A stretch of 64,000 nucleotides of DNA. It comes from Diadema setosum (Eukaryota > Echinodermata > Echinoidea > Diadematoida > Diadematidae). Position 1 is the first letter of the stretch; each line of letters opens with the position of its first letter. The stretch spans positions 36,075,709-36,139,708 of the forward strand of contig CM067076.1 in assembly GCA_033980235.1 (NCBI GenBank), written 5' to 3'. Positions 13,234 through 26,046 of the stretch are shown piece by piece. A program made the translations under genes and the position numbers. The notes beneath the pieces were generated by a model. That model worked only from the letters and a program-made list of their open reading frames with translations. It made no database searches and was not told the origin of the DNA.

Positions 13234-14927
13234 ATCGCTTGGTCCACCAGACATATCGGCTCGCTTAGTCAGCAACCCTAGTAGACTAACCCAGAAAGAC
13301 GAGTTGGAACCAGTCTAAGAAGTCATGGAAAACGATGAGTTGCAGGCGACGCGGCCCCTCGGCACACAACACCAGGAATCGATTAAGCAGACAATTACGC
13401 GTGTCTTTCGCGCGTCGTGGATCGATTGTGTAAATAGCGCTTATTGGGTTAAAGTGACGTTCGAGAAAGCAGATACCAGAATCGCAGTCGATGAGAAATA
13501 AGGGATTTTTTTTCCAGTTCAGTCTCAGGAAAGGAAATCTTACCCCTTTAGTGTGCGTTTCAGTGGGTTCAAGTGAAGTATGAGATACTTCTTTTTCAGC
13601 ATCATATTTCGAGAAAATTGGAGGCCGAGTGCAATGTTGCTATCCCTAAAACAGATAGAGCATTCTTAAATCTGTGTCAGTTGCTTGAACATAGTTACAA
13701 GTAAATATAGTTTAAAGATATTCGTACATAAAATGAAATTTAAGGTATTCATAGAATGGGGCTCGTGTGTACGCAAGTGAAAGCCCTTTATGCATCTATG
13801 GGCAAACGGTACAGTTTGTACGCATGCTCATGTGTGCAGATATTCAGGCATATTGTGGATGTAGTGTGTGTGCAGATGGTATGGCGATTCGACACCAACG
13901 GTAGTTGAAGGAGTGTGTGCTAATGATATTCCCTTGCATTCGTGTGTGTGTTTCCATTTATGTACATTTCCCACGAAAAGTTAAATAAAAATGTGATGTT
14001 TTTCGTTTTGATAGTGTAGAGTACTTACAAAACAGCACTAAAAATACAGGTGTTAGCAAAGTATGATTGCAACGCGTCCTTATGATTGGATTGCATTTAC
14101 TTACCAAATGCCATAGATACCATTTTTTTACCCCAAAAAAATACAAACACGAATGAACGGACATGAAAATTATGATATTCATTATCTACAAGCAGGTTTC
14201 AAAATGTGCTCACGGCGGATACGATCATGTTACAGAGCATAGTTTTAGGAGCTGGCAAAGAGGTTTTAGTGGAAAGTCGGTTTCATTTCAAAAGGGACGT
14301 GCTCTTGAAGTCTGAGAATCAATTATCGTGAGGAAATTACGCACTTTCCGTTTAGCAGGCACTATATAGTTTAAAAAGGAAATTCATAAGACATTTTTTT
14401 TTTTGCAAAAATTTTAGACACAGATCCGATTTAGACTTTTTGACTTTTCCAGGACAAAGCCTTTAATGCTTTCCCGCTCGAGGCTTTATCTCGCCGCGTA
14501 AAGTAATGACGCATCGTCCCAAAGAATCATTAGGCATTCGTGATTAACCTTTATCGCCCATTTTCCTCCTCTTCTTGAGTAAACCAAGTTTCTTATCCAT
14601 CCTTTGTTTGCAGAGTAAATCACTGCATTAACATTTCTTGGAAATTGAATCTCCTCGATAACGTCGCTCTGTCCTGTCTAATATCGCTGAAGTAAAACAC
14701 ATCAATGATGAAAGTATTTCCCTTAGAGGGAAGGGCGTTGACTAGAAAGAAAGAATAATTACTCATGTTGCATTTTTTTTTTAATCAGAACTGAGAGCAG
14801 TTTTCCTAATGTTGCCATCTTTATTTTAAATTGAGACATGTCTGAAGTTGGTCAGGACGATTCCGCACGTGTGTTTGATACAGGGATTGTCGTCTTATGC
14901 GATATGATAATTAAAATAGATATGCTT

Positions 14928-14929
<2 letters not shown>

Positions 14930-14983
<54 letters not shown>
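14930..14983 (+). repeat. (GT)n microsatellite
   Basis: About 27 uninterrupted GT units. Confidence 0.97.
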
Positions 14984-14985
<2 letters not shown>

Positions 14986-15594
14986 TTGTGTGCAGTACAT
15001 AACCCACAATGACTCTTTTAAAATCACCATCAAAGCTGGTCAGCCCAGTTTGCTTCTGGATTGTTTGAAGCTGAATCTTGATCAGAAATATAATTATGTC
15101 ACTATATTAGTACCATCAGACGTACGATTTCAGTATAATATACAGTAATATTACTTAAGGAGCAATAACACCACTTATATATAATTATATATAATACCAC
15201 GCTGTTGAAAATATCAAAGATAACAGTCAAGTAAACGAGACCAAATTGTGTCCCCTGTGCCTTAACTGTAATGCCAATAGCTTACTATAACATTGAATAT
15301 GAATAAGTATTGCACCGCATTGATTGTGACGAGCTAACATTCCCCGCTTGTGTCACGAAGTTGGTATAGACGAGAAAAGGTCGCGTACGAGGGTGGGGTC
15401 TTCATGTGTGCCAATACGCTCCGTGTCATCGTGCATGCGGTGATTGGAATAACACGCCAGACCTACTTAGCCAGACCGACTTGGAGCAAGATTGCTGCGT
15501 CATTGACAGACAATCGGAAGTCAGGTAAATGTGACGTAAGATTTATCCATAGGAATGATTGTCAAAGTAGGCAAGGAGGGGAACATCCGCACAA

Positions 15595-15617
15595 ACTCTC
15601 TCTCTCTCTCACACACA

Positions 15618-15653
<36 letters not shown>
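15595..15653 (+). repeat. (CT)n(CA)n microsatellite
   Basis: A short CT run passes into about 20 CA units. Confidence 0.95.
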
Positions 15654-15654
<1 letters not shown>

Positions 15655-16901
15655 CGGGGTATACAAGTTCTCCGCTGCTGATATGTTAATATCTTCCCAA
15701 GACACTGTCCTATTCTATATTTGTCTCGTCACGATGAAGGCTACATAGGTGCGTGACACCGAAGTGAGGATTCTACAAACCAAATAATTAACAAACAGTG
15801 ACAATGAAACACATTCAGAAATTCTTAAGAGCTAACACTTAAAACTTCAGAACCATCGAGAAATTATTCTATAATAAACGTTTTGATCTGATCTTTGATT
15901 TGATGTTGGTAAATAATAAAAATAATGACTAATATATCACCATTTTCCCTGATTAAGAAGTATATTAGGAAAATTAGCTTGTCTAGATGTAAGTAATTTC
16001 TTTGGGTCCTTTTTGGAATAGCTATGATTAACCACAAAATGCCCTTGATTTTGCCTGTAATCAACATTGCACCGTATTCGCTTGTCCCCACTATACCCTG
16101 AACAATGGGGTACTTTTCGTAATCACCTTTCAAGGATGTCTGATGGTACGAAACGCTGCTTTTGCTTTTATTCTCTTCTGATATTAAGCAACAACAAAAA
16201 AAAATTGTCGCCCTTACTCTCAACTTTTCAATTTTTCTCTTTCTCATTGTCGGGGTAAGTTGTCTCTGGTTCACCCAAGAAACCAGTTTTCGAGGGTAGC
16301 ATATTGGTTTTGGTAGAAAGTTTTGTCTCTCTACGCTTCCTGTACTGGCAGCAAGAGAAGGAAATGAAGTCGCCACATGCTGAGTTCACGTGATATTCAA
16401 GAATGAAAAAACGTTGAAACATTTCTTGTAATGTTAGTCCTTGAAAAGACATGTTTGAAGAAAGAAGACCCTAAAAAGAAGAGAACGGAGGAGACACGCG
16501 ATTTCCTTGCCTTATTTTTGCTTTTGCTCTTTTGACCGATAGAAAGAGGCGTCGCCACTGTCGCTTGAAAGCAAACTGCAACAGTTAAACCTCAATTACA
16601 AACTCTACAGATTACAGGAAAGGCTGGAGCTCAGGGATCACATCGGACTTATGTCATAGTTGCGCTTTACAAAAACAAATAGCTAAAGGGAATTTAGGAA
16701 TGTCATGTTATTTTTATCTTTATTCAAAATTGTGCTAAAGCCTCAAATGGCACTATCGGGGCATGTCAGCGTCAGCAAACCACAGACTACCGCAGCTATA
16801 GACCGTACATGTGGGGCTGTAGGTGCATGTGTCCAGTCACAAAGTGGTTACCCTTTTATCCCGTTCTGTTTTTAAGATAATGATAATAACATTGTCCTTT
16901 T

Positions 16902-17112
16902 AATTAAGGGTAGCATCTCCAGTGGTCTCCCTGAGGATCTGTCATTTACCATTACCCTACTGTTGCCAGGTAACCCTGTACACATATCAGGGACAGGACT
17001 GGACATGGTGGGTAAAAATCATCAAGATGTCCGGCACTTGACGGGATTCGAACTCGCGACCTGCATTTTGAAAGTCAAGAGTCCCACCCACTGTGCTGCA
17101 GTGCCCACTCAT
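16902..17112 (-). mobile_element. tRNA-derived SINE
   Basis: Read on the - strand: an A-box-like GCAGCACAGTGGGTGG (complement of about 17088..17105), then a near-perfect B box GAGTTCGAATCC (17044..17055) about 40 bp on, as in a tRNA head. An unrelated body of about 130 bp follows, ending in an A/T-rich tail near 16902. The head cannot fold as a full tRNA with paired acceptor ends, so it is a SINE and not a tRNA gene. The outer limits are approximate. Confidence 0.65.
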
Positions 17113-20100
17113 CTTTAAGCCAATTTGTCAATTCCCCTTGCGAGGAAATAGTTTAACTCCTAAACGACATTCTCAAAAGAACATAGGAGATTAGTATGCT
17201 GAGAGGGAGAACCTATTTCAGGATTTCTTCGAACAGTCGAAAACAGCGAGGAATGCTGATAGCGATTTCCTACAGCTTTAGTGGTTTCATATTGTGATGG
17301 ATTATCTGAAGTTTTACACCTAGCAAATGATGGACCTGAACAGCTTTTAAGACCCGGGCGATAATGGCGTCTAATGGTAGATTGAGATTTGACACTCTAA
17401 AAGCTAATCAACTCTGGCAGAATCCACACGAGTGTTCTACTTACTCTCTTCGCATCGACAGTGATACTGCAGGCTATGTTATGACCATGGAGCTACCGTA
17501 GTTCCATGCTGTGACTTATCCTATCATCCAATTTGCTAAGGGGTCATCATGGATTTTGCTAATATATTCATTTTTCTGATTGTGGTTGGTCTATGTTTTA
17601 TTTCTAAGTTAGTAGTTATAAAGCTGTAGCTGTGAGTAGGTCTGATAGGAAAGGGGGGAGGTGTCACACGAAATCATGGAAAAAAGAAAGAAAAGCACAA
17701 AGAAACACAACAGAAATGAAACTATCAGTCTGCGTATCTTAATTTAATTTGTATATTGCTTGTTCAGATTATCATTAGTATTCTCGCAGCAAATTGAAGA
17801 CTACATGGCCTTGAATTGGACACAAATGCAAGAACACTCATTTTTATATATCATATACAATATCTATAATTAACACCTACTGGCTGAAAGTCATTAGCTA
17901 ATTAGTGCGAATGTGTTGACAACATCGGGATATTAGCGTGAATGTGAAAGACTCATAGGCCAGATTGGATTTATAATCCATTTTCTAAATTCCCAGCGAA
18001 ATTATCAATGTATAGTCACACCAATACCTGTCTACACGCCAAGTGATGTCAAAACATTGCTGATGTTTTCTCAACTTGACACTGCCTTTGGAGACATTGT
18101 GGGAACAGAAAACACGCATCCAAGGTTGAAGATTTTATCACCCACTTTAGGGTTTAGGAGTGATGGAGGAATACATAGCTGCCTTGATGTCTGCAGTTCA
18201 ATTTCTCAAGAGGGTTTTTATCCATGTCATTCTTCTTTTGTATTTTTATTGCTTGTGAGTAATAGTATTAGTCAGACTTTAATCCTGCCACAGAATGGAG
18301 TCAAGATGATCCAGCTGTGATGTTTGTATCTTAACCACAGACTGTCACACACAGACGTACCTCATCTAGGCCTATCTAGTCTGCCAATGTCTTCTCACGG
18401 GGTTGTTGCGCTCCATGGGAACGGGGATTTGTCTTTTAGTTTGGGTGGCAGGATTATTTACACCCTCAAGTAGTCACGGGTGATTGTTTTCGTGATCGAC
18501 GTAGCCATTAGAAGAATAATTTTGCAGAAAGCAAGGTCGAGCTGTTTACGACACAACAATCGTCTGTAGCTTTCTATACACTTAGTTCAGACCTTTTAGG
18601 GTTTTATTGTATAAATTACCCTCAAGTTCGTGGCGTAAAAAGACGAAGGCTTGACATGAAGAACATGGAATGAAAAAGGGCGTCATGTTTCTCGCACACT
18701 CGAAGGTGGACAAGCTCACTGTCATGTTCTAATTTTCTTCTCCCTTGTCTCCCCTCCCTCATTTCTCGTTCCCTGGATGATACCACGAATCCCGAAGAAG
18801 ACGTAATTCTCTATCTGGTGTAGCATGATTTCGAGATTGCCCGCCGGGTCTTGCTTTCGTCTCGGTGGTAAACAAAGTTGAGATGTTACCCGCCTAAAGT
18901 GTGGGCAAACAGTAGCATCCGTCCATTCTTCCTTTCCTTCTTTTGGCCTTCATGAATGGGATTGTGTGAGTGAGGTGGTCGGGGCTGTGCTCCATTGCCT
19001 TCCCCGTATCATCCTGACCCTCTTCTCTCTAAGCCTCTCTCACTACCCTTTGGGTGGACACTAGAGTGGACTCGTGTTTGCAGAGTGGCCAGAGAGAGAT
19101 GTAACATGAAATGTAATCTGATTGAGGAATCGGGTTCTGAGTCTAGGAACACTATCAAACACACACACTAACAACCGCATTCTGTGATCTAATAATAGTA
19201 AAAAGAAATTCAGCGTGTGTACGGCATGAATACAGTGTAGGGGCTTTGGTATGTGTGTTTGTTGTTGTTTTGTTGTTGTTTTGTTTTGTGTGTGTGTGTG
19301 TGTGTGTGTGTTTGTTTGTTTTTTGTTTGTTTGTTTTTTTGTTGTTGTTTTTTGGGTGGGGCTTCTCAAGCTTCCAAACAATTGAAAAAGATCACTTGTT
19401 CAGTTTGATATCTAACATACTCTTATACATGAAGGGATTTTTTTCTAACTCAGTTGATTGCAGTTGTAATAAGTTTAATAGCATTTGCTGATGAATAGAA
19501 TGATAATCTTAAAAATGTTCATTTTCATCAATAGACAAAGATATTTGTAACTTGCTAGGAACATTGTCAGGAGATTATCAGCACAGATGGTCGTGAGAAG
19601 TTAAATGTAATCCATACTTCTTTTTTTCTAAATACGTGTTTGCTTTCTTTTTATCATAACAGTACATGTATTTAAAAAAATGTCCCAGCTTTGAGGACTT
19701 AGTAATATCAGAATGTCTCTTTAATGATTGGGGAAACACTTCGAGCATCATCACCATCGATCGCTGAAAAACAACGAGTATCACCACTGTATAGACCGTC
19801 TGAATGAATGTTCTATGTTTCGAAAGTTGGTACAATAACTTAATTAACCGTGCGCTTTCATCTTATATAGTGCAGAAATCAATTGTCCTACACATTCTTA
19901 TTCGACACCAGCACTGCTCCGTTACTTCAAAGGATGACATAAAATCGCGCCGAGGAAAGGCGGGGTAGCTACAATGAGATGAAGAAAAGCCTGTACGTAT
20001 GTTTGTGTATGGCATAGTGTCACCTACTCCCTGGGGATCAGCACCACTTTCAACTATCTCCAAACGACTCATTGTATAAAGGTGAGAGGTGAACGCCTCT

Positions 20101-22735
20101 TTGCAACCATCGGAAAAAAAGAAGGCGAACAATGGATGTAGGGAAGGTTGACGTCATGACTTCACAGGAGCACCCTCCCTCTTTCTCCCCCTCCCCAAAT
20201 ACTCCCTATTCCATGTATTCTGTGGAAGATATGGACTCAAGGGCGAGTATTCCCAAGACACCAGCGGCGAATATCAAGGGGTTAGTTGGTAGGTGGAGAT
20301 AATTACCTACAATCGTCAACACGTCTATAATTTATCAGAGCAGCATGAGTGGATTGCACGCCGACATTAAAGTAACGTGAATTAGTAATGAGCAAATCGC
20401 GTAAAAGCAAACATGATATACGTAGATCGATTCGAATGTAACTCAATCATGGATGTTTGTTTGTATCAAAACAACGAGAAGATTTTTCCCCACTGACTGG
20501 AGAAAGATATATAGCAGAGATAGGATGGACCCGTCGTCTGTTTGTTTGTTTTTTGTAGCTTTTTTAGCTCTTCATGAGAAGAACTCGGGCTGATGAAGAA
20601 CAGAATCATGCAGTGTCCAACGTCCAATGCTTAACAAAATTCTAGGCCGTTCTTAACCCTATTAAATCTTGATTCCATACTACACTGAAAAAAAAAAACA
20701 GAATCAAGATTCACAAAAGTGTTGTGTGATAATTGTTTTGTCAAGTAAAGCAACAACAAATGATTAATCACATCCATGTTCGTCAGAACGTACTCATTTA
20801 ATGAATGGCAGAGAAGAAGTCGTCTCAACACACACGTGTCAGAATCAGATGCAAAAAGTTATAATGTCTATTGTTACTGAGTACTAAGTAGACTACTAAG
20901 TTTCTTGACGTGAAACCCACAAACTTCCAGACAGCGACGATTGCTTAAGGCGCGTCTATTCAAGCCAGAGACCGAAGTGACTGACAAACGCCACATAAAT
21001 ATCCTTGTGACAACGTTTTTTATCATGTCCGTGAATGTAAGTTGAGTGTTACATCATTCGGAACACACACATAAACGGGAAATTCTAACGAACCAGTCTG
21101 ATTCTAATTTTCATTTTATGACTTTTTTTTAAAAAGATGTCTGCATTATATTGCAAACTACAAATACATAGTGTACACGTACCATTCCATAGCATTCTCG
21201 TTTCCTCATGAGCAGAATCATTTTCTGGACTGAAGTAATATTCTCTGGAAATAAAGCAGGAAATGAAGCGTTTCGAAACACCATATCATGGATTTTAGAA
21301 ACACATATTGGAATGTTGATGTCTACATTTATATTTTTTTCTCTGTCAGCAAGAAAGAAAACTGAGATTTACTGAAGCGCACCTAATATGAAACTCGCAC
21401 CACGTGATGAAGTAGAACGGTGAGGCTGATAGCTTGTATCACTTCATTGGGGACGAGTTGACCGACCAGACAGACGATTCATTTCCTCCTAGATCGTACT
21501 ATGAATGCCATCGCAGCCTCCGTTTATTCGACCAAGTTGCTATGTTTATTTTCAATTTCTCCCCTCTCTCGAATCCTGTCTCCGTCTTCCAACCCGACGT
21601 GACTGGACTCCCATCATGTAATGCCCCCGTCTATCCGACGTGTATTTTCCCAACTATCTGCTTGTTTACATATTAATCCATCCACATCGAATATGCCTTT
21701 ATTCTTCATAGCTATTACTGATAGTCGATCTGTTTGCCTGGTAGCTACGTAACATATCACCAATAGCTTTGTTTAGCTGGCTATCAGACTTGGGCCAGAA
21801 TGTTATGAGCTTCAGGCGCTGGATAGATTCCTCTCAGTTGAATCCCAATCAGCCGCTACAATCTCCCTCCTGTTATATCTAGCTTATCTTTCCTCCAACT
21901 AGCTACTATGTTTCACTTATATCTCTCTCACCCTCCCCGTCCCCCTCTCTCGCTCTTCCCGCCTTATTATTACCTATCACTCTCGATCTATTTCTACGTC
22001 TTCCTTCCCTACATTCTTTCCTGTCTACTCATTGCTTTTCCTGCGTAATATTCATAACGTTTACGAAATAAAGTACATCCTTACCTTTCGAGACATTCAA
22101 CAGGCTTTTAGTTGCCAGTAATTTATTGTAATAGTAATGTTTTTCTTCATAAGAACTGTACGTTTTGTCATGATTTCTCACTTGAATCGTTTGTTTGCAG
22201 TTTATGTATTCATGATAATCATCCACTCTTAATTTAATTGAAATATCAAACTTCGCTTAGAGAGTGATATTTGACAAATAGACAGCGAGTCTGTTTTTCG
22301 AGGATCAGATAAAACTTACACGTTGTGCAGGTAACAGTGAAGCATTTAGGAAACAAAAATCACAAAGCTACCCTGAAAACAGCAAAAACAAAAAACAAAA
22401 AACAAATAAACAAAAACAGTTATACGCCAAGCAGGAGATATGATTGTTTCTTTGGTATATTCCTCCTCTCTTCTCTGGACGAAAGAGGTTCTCTAAACTT
22501 TCATGTCGGTGTCTCCAGCCTCAGCTTTGTCGCATTATTTTTCTTTTTTGCGTCATCTCTACTTTACGCTGTGAGGAGTGAAGTCTGTACGCTGATATGA
22601 ATTTCTTCCCCATAATTTTCTAATCTAACTCCTTTCTAAATATGATTTTTTTTCTATTTTAGCACCAAAAAAATTAAATGAGACCTTTGCGAGATAATGA
22701 CCTTTCATGCTGAAAAAAAAAGTCCGGCTGCAATG
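17113..22735. other. Non-coding stretch, no gene supported
   Basis: Unique-looking AT-rich DNA with a GT/TTG-rich simple block (19256..19352), a short hairpin (AATCTTGATTC / GAATCAAGATT, 20663..20713) and pyrimidine-rich sequence near 21.9 kb. The frames present are short and lack splice context. Confidence 0.55.
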
Positions 22736-22742
22736 TGTCTGA

Positions 22743-22860
22743 TGACGTTGTTCTGTGACGTCCCCACAGCGAGGAAAAGGGGCTACCGTCTATTGGGGAG
22801 CGACCCCACGGGAAGGCTTGGTATAAAATGAGTAACAGCTAGCCGTCGGAATGCAAAAAG
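22743..22860 (+). promoter_or_regulatory. Candidate promoter: two CRE half-sites, inverted CCAAT, TATA box
   Basis: TGACGT at 22743..22748 and TGACGTCC at 22756..22763, ATTGG (inverted CCAAT) at about 22792, and TATAAAA at 22822..22828 in the order and spacing of a vertebrate-like core promoter. A start site would fall near 22850..22860. The following 100 bp are more GC-rich than the surroundings. It could serve a first exon of the receptor 16 kb downstream, an unrelated transcript, or nothing. Confidence 0.3.
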
Positions 22861-23341
22861 CCGGTCGCACACTCAGGGGATTGCTTTGCATTCGAAACGG
22901 GCTGCCAGCCTGGCGCTGCTGCGACCATTTAATAGAGGGTGGCGCCCTTTTCATTCATTCAAAGAGTAAAACAAAGAAACTAACATCATTCTTAGAGGAC
23001 TATTTTCCAACATCTGCAAAATTTCAAGAGCTCCTCTTTTTGTTAATTTGTGCACTCCACAATTCCACAGTGCGGACATAACGCCCTCAATTGGAATATG
23101 GTAACAAGTGTAAAAAGGGCCAGAAGGATCATTATAATGTCTCGGAATAAAAATTTCTCTTGAACTCAATATCTGGCAGTCTCTGTATTTTTTTTTTTTT
23201 TTTGGTACCGTTTCCCCTACATAGAAATGTAAACTGTGCTGAATAGATACGTGAACTTTTTCCTGTTATTTTGACTGGTCGTCTCTAATGTGCTTGTATA
23301 CATTAGAGTATGTGTTTAAGTGTGTATGGGTGGCTTTAGTA

Positions 23342-23500
23342 GTTCAAGTTCAAGTTCAAGTTTTATTAAACCAATTCATCAAACATTTGACATTTTACAA
23401 AAGGATACAGCATTAAGAATAATGAATGGTTTGGGACCCCAAAAGAAGCAGAGCTTGTAAAAAAGGGGTCCCGATAAACATATAAAACAAAACAAACAAA
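23342..23500 (-). mobile_element. LINE-like 3' end with TTGAAC tail
   Basis: On the - strand the segment ends TTTAATAAAACTTGAAC followed by further TTGAAC units (complement of 23342..23361). Such short tandem tails in place of poly(A) mark L2/CR1-type retrotransposons. No reverse transcriptase remains. Confidence 0.55.
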
Positions 23501-24726
23501 AGTATGTATAATCCTATACTTCCAATTTTCAACTTTAAATTATATCAAGTAATGAGTTAATACAGGCGCATTGTCGACTGGTCAAGAGTGTTTGAGTGTC
23601 GAGTTTTAATCTGTAGAGCTTTGGGTTTAGCTGCATAAGTGTACCATGCTCTTTCTATTTTTGGTGCTTGATATCTACCGTTCTTCTTGTCAGTACACAC
23701 CCTAGCTTTTCTTCCTCTCCCGACTCTTTGTGTCCCCTTATTTCTAATCGATATTAATTCTAACATGGCTTACAGGAGAGAAAAGGCACACGTTACGGGT
23801 AAGTGATCGCGAAGCTAAGGGTTCTAATAAACATGGATGCAGCACCGTTGCCGAACTGAACACTCCGTATGAATTTTTGATGATATTCAGAACCGGAGTG
23901 GACTCCCGTAAGCCCAGCCGTTTCAATGAGTGGATTATGTGTTTTGTCCAAAGTTAACGGTTCGGTGATAAAGATAATTGACGAAACACAATGGATAGAA
24001 CCAAGTGGCTGTGCTTGCCAGGAAGTTTCACGTAGTATCATCCCATCAATGATATGACGATTTATTTTGTGCTTGTTGTTTGCTTCAACCACCTGGGCAA
24101 GCCAGAATCTTATTGCATGTTCATCAGCTCATCAATTTGTCAAAGAAGTGTCATGTCAGTGTGCTGTGTACAAGCAGCAGTCATTGTGTGGACAGCTAAC
24201 TTGTGGTTTCCTCCGGAAATCGATTTCAACTGTGTTTTAAATCATGTCGTTTCTTGTAGGCAATGGATGAACTTCTTTAGTCGATCATACAAAAAATACA
24301 AATAACAGCTTTTTCCTTTTTCGTTAAGACCACCACAGATTTCGTTATTAGTAGCAGCTAGAGCCATAAGAGAGGGAATACGCTTACAGTCAAACAAAGC
24401 AGCTTAGTCCAAATTTGAAAGGTTTTGTCTAATAAAGAGAAAGTAGATAATTACCACTGCAATTAAAGCATTCTATATAAAGAAAAAAAAGACAGGAAAA
24501 TAAATTTTCTGGTTTCATTCGAGTGCAAATAATCCGAAGCCCTGCCCTGCCTCTTCGATAGTAACCGTGGCATTGTTGACCAACCGGTCTACAGCGGGTC
24601 AAACTTGTATGCACATTTTTAGCAGAAAACGAGCGAGTGCTGCCGACCCTTCGTGGTTCGCTCAAGGTAGTCAGCACCAGGTATATTAATAAGACACATT
24701 GTGCCATACGAAGATAAAGAAGACCA

Positions 24727-24898
24727 GGGGGGTGTTTCATAAAGCTGTTCGTAAAGTTACGAACGATTTACGAGCGACTGATGATAAGTTCTTGTGCTGA
24801 ATTATGGAAATTCTGGTAAGTATAGCACATCAGAACTGATCACCAGTCGCTTGTAGGTTATTCGTAACTTTACGAACAGCTTTATGAAACAGGGCCCT
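24727..24898. mobile_element. Palindromic hairpin MITE
   Basis: About 170 bp. The left arm GTTTCATAAAGCTGTTCGTA and the right arm TACGAACAGCTTTATGAAAC are inverse copies. The similarity continues inward (AAGTTACGAAC; GCGACTGATGAT / ATCACCAGTCGC). The small spacer makes it a near-complete foldback. I recall many copies of this motif in echinoderms and other marine invertebrates. Confidence 0.8.
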
Positions 24899-25941
24899 GA
24901 ATTATTTGCAGGGCTCCATAATCTTAATACGGAACAATGAGACTTTTGTCTATGTCACTTCCGTCTCCTATGCCTAGGAATTCATTCTACGTGTTATGCG
25001 CATGTGCAGCATTTGACATTCTTGAGGTACATTCTGCGCGTGCGTAACGCTGCGATTGTATAGATCGTTTCTCGGAACGACCGCATCTCGGCACTTGAAA
25101 CATTTTCGCTATCTGGAAAGTGGGCGGGGACAGCTAATGATAAATTCCTTCATTTCGTTGCTGTTGTTGTTGTTGAGCTACGTCTGAAAAAGTAGCCCTC
25201 ATTTGAGCATGAATCAATCTCACTCAGCTTGCCATGCTTTTGCCTTTTGTTTTCAAGCCAGTGGCGATGCGAGGACAAGTCAAGTGATTGACTGTGACAA
25301 CAGATTCAGGGACTGAGGATGTATCAATCTGAAAACTCTTCCGCCCCGGTCGCTTCAATGTTTATTATCTCGGAATCAGGTGATATGGGAGAGTTAAAAG
25401 GCAAAGTAATCCACGGGATCGGAAAAAGGCATGTGGAGTATGTCTTATGGCAAATAAACAGCTGTAGCAACCAATAATGCCTGATTTCAAGAAGCATCTA
25501 TACATACAGCAAGGTTACCATACCCCAATTCAAGCAATTCCCTCATTCAGACCTAAGGTGTTGAATAAGAAGGGTAGCTTTGTGGAGAGGGAAAAATCAT
25601 AAATGTAACACTGTGAGCGGCATACTGGACATTCCTGAAGGGAAACATTGTCCACTTTTTACCTTCCTGTCGTAGGAATCATGACTTACAATGCTAATTA
25701 GATTGTTACAAGTGAGTAAGAACACCGATGCAAGGTATTCCGACTTCGTCCAGATTACTCATACGTTGTACAGGCAGTGACAGGGGTGGCGCCGCGATTT
25801 TGTCGCGTGAGAGTCACGTGACACCAAGAGTAGACCAGGCAGTCTGAAAATGAGGTGCAAAAGTGACGGAAGGAAGAAATGGACAACTTGATAGAGAGGA
25901 CGACATGTTGCTTCAGCTTTAGACTTTCCTTACATGCTTTC

Positions 25942-26046
25942 CGTTGTTGTTGTTGTTGCTGCTGCTGCTGTTGTTGTTATTGTTGTTATTGTTGTCGGTG
26001 GTGGGGATGTTGGTGTTATTGTCGTCGTCGCTGTTGTTGTTGTTTT
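25942..26046 (+). repeat. (GTT)n/(GCT)n trinucleotide repeat
   Basis: GTT, GCT and GTC/GTG triplets. The poly-Val and poly-Cys frames across it are artefacts. Confidence 0.9.

Larger units (their letters stand above)
9672..16900. other. Non-coding stretch, no gene firmly supported
   Basis: Contains a purine-rich block (10130..10310), a large GATA compound microsatellite (11950..12190), a (GT)n (14930..14983) and a (CT)n(CA)n (15595..15653). A perfect CRE palindrome TGACGTCA occurs at 10014..10021. A weak coding candidate on the - strand is listed at 13063..13233. Confidence 0.55.

Noticed and set aside
15350..15748. 132-codon plus-strand frame
   Set aside because: Starts at GTG, crosses the (CT)n(CA)n repeat as Leu-Ser and Thr-His runs, and has no family resemblance.
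15864..16376. 170-codon minus-strand frame, among the longest in the window
   Set aside because: AT-rich, Ile/Lys/Phe-biased composition with no recognisable domain, splice signals or promoter. A stop-poor AT stretch explains it.
17040..17105. Possible tRNA gene (B-box match)
   Set aside because: The acceptor ends do not pair and the sequence continues into a SINE-like body.
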